Position numbers and translations under genes: made by a program
Source of the DNA: Armatimonadota bacterium
GTDB lineage: Bacteria > Armatimonadota > UBA10988
Assembly (NCBI GenBank): GCA_016183835.1
Contig: JACPDV010000719.1
Span: forward strand, 1 to 5,161
Length of the DNA stretch: 5,161 nucleotides
Reading direction: 5' to 3'
The notes under the pieces: generated by a model
Databases searched by the model: none
Seen by the model: only the letters and a program-made list of their open reading frames with translations
Told to the model about the DNA's origin: nothing
Shown: positions 1 through 5,161 of the stretch, piece by piece
Numbering within the stretch: position 1 is the stretch's first letter
Layout of the letters: every line of letters begins with the position of its first letter

Positions 1-644
1 ACGAGCCCGACCGTCAGGGCATGTACGACTGGTGGACCGACTTCGAGCGCGCCGAGGGGCCGGTCTACGACTTCCTGCTCGAACAGCGCGAAGCGGGGCG
101 GATCAGGTGGCTGGGGCTGGGCGGCACCACCGTCTACGAGATGGCCCGCCTGATCCGCACCGGCAAGTTCGACGTGGTGCTGACCGCGTTCAACTACAGC
201 CTGCTGTGGCGCGAGTCGGGCGACTGGGTGATCCCGGCGGCGGCCGAGCAGGGGATGGGCATCGTGGTGGGCTCGCCGTTGCAGCAGGGCGCGCTGGCGT
301 TGCGGCGGGACGAGGAGATCGAGCACGGCGCGGTGTGGATGAGCCCTCCGCGGCGCGCGCAGTACCGGGCGCTCTACGCCTGCCTCGACGAGATCGGACT
401 GTCGCTGCCGGAGGCGGGTCTGCGGTTCGTGCTGTCGAACCCGGCGGTGTCGTGCACGCTGATGGGGGCGCGGTCGGCGGCGGAGGTGGAGTACAACGTG
501 GCGGCGGTGGAGCGCGGGCCGCTCCCGGCGGAGGTGCTGGCGCGGTTCGATGAGATTGCGGCGATGGTGCCGTTCCGGCCGTACGAGGAGCCGCTCGGCC
601 TGCCGTTCGGCGGCGGGTACCACGGCCCGCCGAAGTACCGGTAG
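1..644 (+). CDS. Aldo/keto reductase, C-terminal part (5' end cut by window edge)
   Basis: This is the C-terminal part of an NAD(P)H-dependent aldo/keto reductase, a cytoplasmic (alpha/beta)8-barrel enzyme that reduces or oxidises carbonyl groups, often of sugars. The frame is open from the first base; the ATG at 21 is internal, because the preceding codons read EPDRQG. The first two bases (ac) could end a His codon, giving the HEPD form of the motif that carries the catalytic-tetrad His. Visible family motifs are GLGGTT at 114-131, the cofactor-loop motif GSPLQQGAL at 270-296, and MGARSAAEVEYNV at 462-500, which matches the nucleotide-binding G-x-R-x(3)-E-x(2)-N signature near the C terminus. 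The last residues (PYEEPLGLPF then GGGYHGPPKYR) form a Pro/Gly-rich tail seen in bacterial sugar-type members. The Asp, Tyr and Lys of the tetrad lie outside the window. It ends at TAG 642-644, convergent with the large secreted protein gene. The family is certain; the substrate is not known. Confidence 0.93.
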   Translation, partial: EPDRQGMYDWWTDFERAEGPVYDFLLEQREAGRIRWLGLGGTTVYEMARLIRTGKFDVVLTAFNYSLLWRESGDWVIPAAAEQGMGIVVGSPLQQGALALRRDEEIEHGAVWMSPPRRAQYRALYACLDEIGLSLPEAGLRFVLSNPAVSCTLMGARSAAEVEYNVAAVERGPLPAEVLARFDEIAAMVPFRPYEEPLGLPFGGGYHGPPKYR

Positions 645-666
645 GCGGCCCCCGGCTCCCATCCGA

Positions 667-703
667 CCCCCTCTCCCGGCGGGAGAGGGTTGGGGTGAGG
701 GCC
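667..703 (+). repeat. REP-like palindromic element, copy 1
   Basis: The element contains a perfect 9-bp hairpin, CCCTCTCCC (669-677) and GGGAGAGGG (681-689), with a 3-base GGC loop, followed by a G-rich flank ending TGAGGGCC. It starts 22 bases after the aldo/keto reductase stop. It matches copy 2 (767-804) in inverted orientation at 32 of 37 aligned positions. Palindromes with a CCCTCTCCC/GGGAGAGGG core and a GGGTGAGGG flank are common intergenic repeats in many GC-rich bacteria; that statement is from general knowledge, and only two copies are visible here. No T-tract follows the stem, so it is not a textbook intrinsic terminator, though it may stop or stabilise transcripts. Confidence 0.8.
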
Positions 704-713
704 GTTCACAGGC

Positions 714-730
714 AGCCTGCCGTCCAGGCT
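714..730. repeat. Small hairpin between the two REP-like elements
   Basis: AGCCTG (714-719) pairs perfectly with CAGGCT (725-730) around a 5-base loop, CCGTC. It lies within the 63-base spacer between the two inverted REP-like copies, and such pairs are sometimes organised around a central spacer. A 6-bp stem can easily arise by chance in GC-rich DNA, so a function is not implied. Confidence 0.35.
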
Positions 731-766
731 AAGATCCCATTCCTGGTCCGCGCACCGGCCTGCCGC

Positions 767-804
767 GGACCCTCACCCCCGCCCTCTCCCGGTGGGAGAG
801 GGGG
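767..804 (-). repeat. REP-like palindromic element, copy 2 (inverted)
   Basis: This is the second copy, in opposite orientation to 667-703. Its hairpin is CCCTCTCCC (782-790), loop GGT (791-793), GGGAGAGGG (794-802), again a perfect 9-bp stem, with the flank GGACCCTCACCCCC on its left. The reverse complement aligns with copy 1 with five mismatches over 37 positions, two of them in the loop. Both stems are intact. It sits 29 bases downstream of the stop of the large minus-strand gene, mirroring the position of copy 1 behind the aldo/keto reductase. It may act as a 3'-end barrier for convergent transcripts, which is an inference. Confidence 0.8.
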
Positions 805-833
805 CCGCAGGGCCGGGCGCACGCCGTGCGCCT

Positions 834-3707
834 CTACCGTAGCTCCAGCAACACGAACCCCCGCGCCGGAAGCTCCAGCGCGAGGCTCCCATCCGTCACC
901 GCCATCGCCATCTCGGTCCGTGGCTCGCTCGCCCCCCACCCCTTCTTCAGCCCCAGCATCGCGGCATCCGGCCGCACCACCACGTGGCGCGGCTCCGCCG
1001 CCGTGTTCACCACCGCGAGCAGCGCCTTGCCCGGCCGGCGGTAGACGGTCACCTTGATGTCCGGCGGGTCCACGGCCACCCCGTTCGGCTTCCAGTACGG
1101 CACGAACGTCACGTCCGCCACCCCGAACCGGTCGCACGCCTTCCAGGTGTCGAAGATCGGCTCCGGGTCGCACCAGATGGGCCACGGGCTGGCGCCGTGG
1201 AGCATCAGGAGGCCGTTGAGCCGGTTCGTGGCCTCCAGGTTGTGCCGGTTCGCTCCGCCGAACTCGGGCAGGAAGAACGGGTACACCCCCCACGTCGTCA
1301 CGCAGTTCTCCGTGCGCCACTTGTCGAGCGGGATGATGTTCAGGTAGTCGTCCGTCGGGTCCAGCGTGGGAGCCTGGTACTGCTCGCCGTCCAACATGCT
1401 GTCGGCGAACGAGAGCGTGGGGATGCTCACCGTGGTGGACATGTGGCAGATGACGTGGAAACTCGGCCGCCGGTCCGCCAGGATCTCGCGCACGCGGCGG
1501 AGCACCTCGCGCATGCCGAGGATGGGCGCCGTGCCGTGCTGGCCGGCGGCATCGCTCCAGGCGCAGCCGTGCGAGGCCGTCACACACGGGCTTGGGTTCC
1601 AGCAGTCGATGTAGAGGCCGTCCACCTGGAACTCATCCACAAACCGCGCGAAGCGCCAGGCGATCAGGTCGCGCCACTCGGGGATTGCCGGGCAGGCGCC
1701 GAGGATCGGCCCGCCCATCTGCCCCACGTCGCCGGTGGAGAAGTTGCGCGCCGGGTCGATGAAGTCGGGACTGTAGTAGTCGAAGTCCGGCGCCTCGGTG
1801 GAGAGCATGTTGAGGTTGACGTACGGCAGGACCTTCACGCCCTTGGCGTGCAGGTCGCTCACCAGCGTGCGGAAGCGCTCGGGGTCCTTCGGCCAGGGGT
1901 AGCCGTAGTGCGCCAGGTTGCCGTTGCACCAGATCACCTGCAGGTTGCCCATCGACGGGTCGTTGAGGTTGTCGGCGGTGCCCAGGTTGCCCAGGCGCCA
2001 GGTGAAGCGTTCCGCCGGGAGCGGCTTCACCGGCGTCGCCTGGAGGCCGAAGCGGATCGACCACGCCCCCTTCAGCGCCGTCGGCTGGTTCACGACGTGG
2101 AGGACCAGCTCGACCACACCGCCCTTGCGCTCGACCGACACGGCCGGCTGGCCGTTCGCAGTCGACCACCCTCGCGAGGACTCGGCAAACCAGGCCAGGC
2201 CGCGATCCTCGTTGCCCAGCCAGACGTAGGTGGGTGGCCCGGGGGAGGACCAGCCTTCGGCAGGCAGCGACCCGGCAGTGGTGTCGACCCAGTTGGTGAA
2301 GCGGTGGAGCAGCGTGGCCGCTTCGGCCCTCAAGGGGATCCGAAGGGTCACCTCGCGCAGCTCGTAGGGGGCCTTCGCCGGCCTGAGGCGCAGCTCGGCC
2401 CAGTAGAGCCCGTCGTATTCGATCCGCTCTTCGCAGGTCAGGAGCCCGGCGACCGTCTCGGCGGCGGCGAGGAAGGTCGCGCGGGTCGGCCCGGCGGCGT
2501 CCCAGTTCAGCGTGCCGGGCGGCGCCTCGACCCCGTTCACCGTCAGCCGCATCGGCCCGGCCAGGAGCGGCTGCCCCTGGCTCTCGATCTGGCCCGGCAG
2601 GAGCCCGTCGAGGCGGTAGGTGCGGCCCCAACATCCCACGCTGCGTGCGGCCCGGTCGGTCACGAGCGGCGTGAAGGGCGGCAGCACCTTGTTCGCCATC
2701 CCCTCGCGGTTGTGCCACCAGGGCGGCTTGCCGGGCTTCTCGAACGGCACCTCAGCGCTGGCCACGTCGCCGCCGGCGGCGTCCTTGACCTTGATGCGCA
2801 CGGTGTGTTTGCCCGCCGGGACCTTGCCGGGAGGCACTTCGAGGGTGGCCACGCTGTCGCGGAACTCGCTGGTGGTGGCGCCCGCCACCTGGCGGCCGGC
2901 GGCGATCACCTCGGCGTCCACGCGCGTGCCCGCACCGTCCGGCCTCAGGTAGCCCGAGGCGTCGCACGAGACGATCCACTGCTCCCGCGCGGCCCGCGGC
3001 AGGACCTGCGTCGGCAGACTCGGCCGCCAGTCCACCTCCTGCCCGTCGGCCAGGCGCCGAATCTGCTCCGGCGGGAGCGCCCAGCGGTAGACCCGGGCGT
3101 CGTCGATCAGCGTGTGGCTGGTGTGCGGCTTGACCCAGCCCTCGTCGCCGATGCGGAACCAGCCGGTCAGCTCGGGCGGGAGGCCGGGCAGCGCACTCTC
3201 CGCCTGCTTCACGCCGTCCAGGTAGAACCGCAGGCGGCGCTGCTCCCAGGTGCCGGCGAGATGATGCCACCCCGGCCCCAGCGCGCCGGGCACCCAGAAG
3301 GCGGAGGAGTAGTGCGCGTGGTCGGTGCCGGAGAGGAACAGCAGCCCGCCGTTCCAGAACTTGTAGAGCACCAGCCAGCCGGGCCCCTCGGTCTCGAAGA
3401 AGATGTGGAACGCCTGTTCGTCGGCGGGCCAGTCGATGGGGTTGACCCACATCGAGATGGTGCCCTGGCTGGGCCGCACATTGCCGGCCATCGGGTACGT
3501 TACTTGCGCGCCATCGCCGCCCACCACCAGCGCCCGACCGAACTTGCCGTCGCGGTACTCCGCCCGACCGAAAACCTGCAGCGGCTTGACGGCGCCGGCC
3601 GGCGTGGCGGCGTCGGCGGTGTCGTCGAAGGTCGCGCGGAAGAGCAGCGGATCAGGCGCGGCGGCGAGGCACGACGCGGCAAGAAAGGTCAGGTACAGCG
3701 TACGCAT
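834..3707 (-). CDS. Secreted LamG-domain protein with glycoside-hydrolase-like TIM barrel
   Basis: A 957-residue exported protein, probably a polysaccharide-active enzyme of unassigned family. Residues 1-17 form a signal peptide (MRTLYLTFLAASCLAAA, cleavage likely before PDP); AASC at 10-13 is only a weak lipobox. Residues about 20-225 are a LamG/concanavalin-like domain, with SMWVNP, GWHHLAGTW, FYLDGVKQ and the closing LIDDARVYRWAL. Residues about 228-322 look like an Ig-like beta spacer. Residues about 325-560 start with PPWWHNREG and VLPPFTPL and resemble the GH123-N/DUF6067 family. Residues about 580-850 form a TIM barrel resembling clan GH-D alpha-galactosidases: GVKVLPYVNLN, then VDGLYIDCW with Asp701 as candidate nucleophile (codons 1605-1622 for DGLYID), and LDGEQY (Asp773 or Glu775, 1377-1391) as possible acid/base. 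Residues about 865-957 are a C-terminal beta-sandwich. The ATG at 3707 is favoured by the signal peptide and a GGAGAG ribosome binding site 6 bases upstream. Secretion and LamG are well supported; activity and catalytic residues are inferred. Confidence 0.88.
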   Translation of the reverse strand: MRTLYLTFLAASCLAAAPDPLLFRATFDDTADAATPAGAVKPLQVFGRAEYRDGKFGRALVVGGDGAQVTYPMAGNVRPSQGTISMWVNPIDWPADEQAFHIFFETEGPGWLVLYKFWNGGLLFLSGTDHAHYSSAFWVPGALGPGWHHLAGTWEQRRLRFYLDGVKQAESALPGLPPELTGWFRIGDEGWVKPHTSHTLIDDARVYRWALPPEQIRRLADGQEVDWRPSLPTQVLPRAAREQWIVSCDASGYLRPDGAGTRVDAEVIAAGRQVAGATTSEFRDSVATLEVPPGKVPAGKHTVRIKVKDAAGGDVASAEVPFEKPGKPPWWHNREGMANKVLPPFTPLVTDRAARSVGCWGRTYRLDGLLPGQIESQGQPLLAGPMRLTVNGVEAPPGTLNWDAAGPTRATFLAAAETVAGLLTCEERIEYDGLYWAELRLRPAKAPYELREVTLRIPLRAEAATLLHRFTNWVDTTAGSLPAEGWSSPGPPTYVWLGNEDRGLAWFAESSRGWSTANGQPAVSVERKGGVVELVLHVVNQPTALKGAWSIRFGLQATPVKPLPAERFTWRLGNLGTADNLNDPSMGNLQVIWCNGNLAHYGYPWPKDPERFRTLVSDLHAKGVKVLPYVNLNMLSTEAPDFDYYSPDFIDPARNFSTGDVGQMGGPILGACPAIPEWRDLIAWRFARFVDEFQVDGLYIDCWNPSPCVTASHGCAWSDAAGQHGTAPILGMREVLRRVREILADRRPSFHVICHMSTTVSIPTLSFADSMLDGEQYQAPTLDPTDDYLNIIPLDKWRTENCVTTWGVYPFFLPEFGGANRHNLEATNRLNGLLMLHGASPWPIWCDPEPIFDTWKACDRFGVADVTFVPYWKPNGVAVDPPDIKVTVYRRPGKALLAVVNTAAEPRHVVVRPDAAMLGLKKGWGASEPRTEMAMAVTDGSLALELPARGFVLLELR

Positions 3708-3713
3708 GGCGGG

Positions 3714-3719
3714 CTCTCC
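3714..3719 (-). promoter_or_regulatory. Ribosome binding site of the LamG/GH-like gene
   Basis: On the minus strand GGAGAG lies 6 bases before the ATG at 3707. It fixes the start of the secreted protein directly ahead of its signal peptide. The 40 bases between the FecR-like stop and this start contain no hairpin with a T-tract, which agrees with cotranscription from upstream. Confidence 0.7.
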
Positions 3720-3747
3720 GGCAACTGCTTGGCGGCGCGGCGCGGTG

Positions 3748-4920
3748 TCACTCCCTCACGATCTTGGCCGAGTTGGAGTCCAGCACCACCTTGGTGTGCG
3801 CCCGGTCGGTGGCAAAGGCGACCAACTCGAAATCGCGCCCGTCCGCCGAGCGGCGATAGCTCATGAACTGGCTGCGAAAGAAGGCCTGCTTGACCAGCGG
3901 GATGGTCTCGTGGTCCACCCCCAGCGAGCCGAAGGCGTCGAGCCGGAGCGACGGGGGCGCAGTGACGCCCGTCATGGCGGTGTGCACGTCGTCCATCCGC
4001 TTGAGCGCCTGCGCCCGGCGGGTGGAGTTGAGGATGCTGAACTTCGCCAGCGGATTGCCGTCGCCGGGCTTGTGGCCGATGATGCCGAGCAGGAACCCGC
4101 TGTGCTGCAGCACCACGCGCTCCTCCTTGTTGACCAGCCACATGCGGATCCGGTCGGGCTTGCTCTGCGTCGGCACGTTGCCGTCGGCCTGTTTGAGCAG
4201 GCTCATCACGCCGCTGTCGCCCGGGCTGACCTTGCCGGTGCTGAACGACATCATCTTGCCCGGCTCGACCGCGACGGTCCTGCCGCCGCGTTTGACGCTG
4301 ACGGTGCCGCCGGTCACCGTGACCTGGCCGGAGTTGACGTAGTAGAAGCAGTTCGCGCCGCTCACCGTGCAGCCGCCGGCCTGGATCGCGAAGCGCGAGT
4401 CGGTGCCGCAGGTGGTGGCCGAACGGACGAACAGGCTGCCCACCGGGAGCATCAGGACCCGCTGCCGCCCGCCCGCGCCGCGGTCGAAGTGGAGCTGCGC
4501 GAGGCCCACCCGCGTGTCGCGGTTCAGCCGCACGTAGGTGCCCTCGGCGAACTCGAGGTCGAGCTGGCCGTCGGCGCCGGTGAGGAAGGTGTCGTTGGCG
4601 AGGAGCATGCGGTCCGGCCAGCACTCGGTCCACCGGTCGTCTGCCTCGGGCGCGAACGTGCCGGGCACGAGCATGCGCACCATCCCCTGGCTTGCGTGGA
4701 CCTTGGCCCGAAACTCGGCGGCCTCGGGCCACACGACGTGGAACAGCACGAGCAGCCAGATCAGCGCCAACATGCCGAGGTAACGCGGCAGGCTGTAGAC
4801 GAACCAGACCTTGGCGGCGCGGGCACTGGTCTGGGTGTTCGACGGCGGGCGTTTGCCGCCACGCGGCGGCAGGCTCACCTGTCCCTGACCGGAATCGAGG
4901 TTGTAGCGATCGTCGTCCAT
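3748..4920 (-). CDS. FecR-domain membrane protein with pseudopilin-like C-terminal tail
   Basis: A 390-residue single-pass membrane protein. Residues 1-45 are polar and probably cytoplasmic. Residues about 46-65 (YLGMLALIWLLVLFHVVW core) form one membrane helix preceded by Lys37 and Arg46, so the rest should be periplasmic. Residues about 72-228 carry the FecR beta-strand pattern: LANDTFLTGADGQLDLEF, GTYVRLNRDTRVGL, LMLPVGSLFVR, FAIQAGGCTVSG, NSGQVTVTGGTVSV and GGRTVAVEPGKMMSF. In iron uptake, FecR relays a signal from a TonB receptor to a sigma factor; neither partner is present, so that role should not be assumed. Residues about 296-390 (RAQALKRMDDVHTAMTG, then MSYRRSADGRDFELVAFATD) resemble the soluble part of GspG-type pseudopilins, but no prepilin cleavage site accompanies it. 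Four cysteines (100, 171, 184, 191) lie in the FecR part. The ATG at 4920 has a strong AGGAGG site 8 bases upstream. FecR is confident; the tail is a weak resemblance and the function is unknown. Confidence 0.88.
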   Translation of the reverse strand: MDDDRYNLDSGQGQVSLPPRGGKRPPSNTQTSARAAKVWFVYSLPRYLGMLALIWLLVLFHVVWPEAAEFRAKVHASQGMVRMLVPGTFAPEADDRWTECWPDRMLLANDTFLTGADGQLDLEFAEGTYVRLNRDTRVGLAQLHFDRGAGGRQRVLMLPVGSLFVRSATTCGTDSRFAIQAGGCTVSGANCFYYVNSGQVTVTGGTVSVKRGGRTVAVEPGKMMSFSTGKVSPGDSGVMSLLKQADGNVPTQSKPDRIRMWLVNKEERVVLQHSGFLLGIIGHKPGDGNPLAKFSILNSTRRAQALKRMDDVHTAMTGVTAPPSLRLDAFGSLGVDHETIPLVKQAFFRSQFMSYRRSADGRDFELVAFATDRAHTKVVLDSNSAKIVRE

Positions 4921-4928
4921 GCCAGCGC

Positions 4929-4934
4929 CCTCCT
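4929..4934 (-). promoter_or_regulatory. Ribosome binding site of the FecR-like gene
   Basis: On the minus strand a perfect AGGAGG lies 8 bases before the ATG at 4920, inside the 31-base gap after the SixA-like stop. Its strength and spacing decide the start, and the very short gap leaves little room for a separate promoter. Confidence 0.8.
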
Positions 4935-4951
4935 CCCTGCCGCGCGGCCGG

Positions 4952-5161
4952 TCAGCGCTCGGAGTCGGCCGCGGCGCCGAGCTGGCGAAGCTGCTTGGGG
5001 GTAAGCAGGAACTGCAGCTCCGCGGGCTCGCGCGGCCAGGCCGCCAGGTTCACCGTCACCAGCGCCAGACCGGCCTTCTTCATCGCCACCCAGCCGCGCT
5101 CGCCGCCCGCGCCGAGCAGGTACTCGATGGTCCCGCTCATCTGCGGCTCGTGCCCCACCAG
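4952..5161 (-). CDS. sixA: SixA-type histidine phosphatase, C-terminal part (5' end beyond window)
   Basis: The last 69 codons of a histidine-phosphatase-superfamily protein most like SixA, a small cytoplasmic phosphohistidine phosphatase that removes phosphate from histidine phosphotransfer proteins (in E. coli, ArcB and the nitrogen-related PTS protein NPr). The frame is open to the window edge and reads LVGHEPQMSGTIEYLLG; the His at 5150-5152 in the V-G-H-E-P motif is the second conserved active-site His of the superfamily. Further SixA-like features are WVAMKKAGLALV and the ending LQFLLTPKQLRQLG, where SixA proteins have a typical leucine-rich L-L-x-P-x-x-L-R end. The RHG motif with the phosphoacceptor His lies outside the window. 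A GTG at 5158 could be mistaken for the start, but SixA proteins are about 160 residues long and the motif would then stand at the very N terminus. Stop TGA at 4952-4954, 31 bases before the FecR-like gene on the same strand. Confidence 0.82.
   Translation of the reverse strand: MVGHEPQMSGTIEYLLGAGGERGWVAMKKAGLALVTVNLAAWPREPAELQFLLTPKQLRQLGAAADSER

Noticed and set aside
21..23. ATG at 21 as the start of the aldo/keto reductase.
   Set aside because: The codons before it (EPDRQG) continue the family motif, and a start here would remove more than the first third of the barrel.
667..689. Intrinsic terminator behind the aldo/keto reductase.
   Set aside because: The stem is strong but is followed by TTGGGG and not by a T-tract, and the sequence is better explained as a repeated palindromic element.
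374..709. Minus-strand open frame of 111 codons beginning MNGPHPNPLPPGEG, with similar Pro/Gly-rich peptides in overlapping frames at 550-732 and 706-1587.
   Set aside because: The Pro-Leu-Pro-Pro-Gly-Glu type peptide is the translation of the REP-like palindrome, and the rest lies antisense to or out of frame with real genes. These are spurious frames.
3669..3680. Lipobox AASC at residues 10-13 of the large secreted protein, implying a lipoprotein.
   Set aside because: There is Ala rather than Leu at -3 and the hydrophobic stretch before the Cys would be very short; an AxA-type cleavage after residue 17 fits better, although lipidation is not excluded.
3748..4920. Assignment of the FecR-like gene to ferric citrate or TonB-type cell-surface signalling.
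   Set aside because: No sigma factor, TonB-dependent receptor or iron-uptake gene is in the window, and the C-terminal part differs from the usual FecR signalling domain.
3403..5004. Plus-strand open frame of 533 codons.
   Set aside because: It runs antisense across parts of three genes with clear domain content and good start signals, and its translation shows no recognisable domain.
5158..5158. GTG at 5158 on the minus strand as the start of a 68-residue protein.
   Set aside because: The frame remains open to the window edge, and the SixA active-site V-G-H-E-P motif would lie at the extreme N terminus. The gene is truncated by the window, not small.

Overview
The window is a GC-rich stretch of bacterial chromosome holding four protein-coding genes, two of them cut by the window edges. 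The mix points to a Planctomycetota-like or related PVC/Armatimonadota-type environmental bacterium. Two features suggest this: an exported LamG protein of more than 950 residues with a glycosidase-like barrel, and a FecR-domain protein without TonB or sigma-factor neighbours. This assignment rests on gene style, not on a marker gene, so it is tentative.

Layout from left to right. Positions 1-644 (+) hold the C-terminal two thirds or so of an aldo/keto reductase. Positions 645-833 are a noncoding gap between convergent genes. It carries two copies of a REP-like palindrome in opposite orientation (667-703 and 767-804) flanking a smaller hairpin (714-730). Positions 834-3707 (-) encode a 957-residue secreted protein: signal peptide, LamG/concanavalin-like domain, Ig-like spacer, a domain resembling the GH123-N/DUF6067 family, an alpha-galactosidase-like TIM barrel and a C-terminal beta-sandwich. 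Positions 3748-4920 (-) encode a 390-residue single-pass membrane protein with a periplasmic FecR domain and a C-terminal segment that looks like a type II secretion pseudopilin tail. Positions 4952-5161 (-) are the C-terminal end of a SixA-type histidine phosphatase whose start lies beyond the right edge.

The three minus-strand genes are 31 and 40 bases apart. The two complete ones have good Shine-Dalgarno sequences and no terminator is visible between them, so they look like one transcription unit starting to the right of the window. A plausible reading is an exported polysaccharide-processing enzyme made together with an envelope FecR-like protein. The link to SixA may be only positional. 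The convergent aldo/keto reductase is of a type often acting on sugars and could take part in the same carbohydrate metabolism, but nothing in the sequence proves it.

No tRNA, rRNA, CRISPR array, insertion sequence or phage gene was seen. I did not find a clearly new multi-gene system. The points most worth a second look are the unassigned glycosidase, the FecR/pseudopilin-like fusion and the symmetric pair of REP-like elements.
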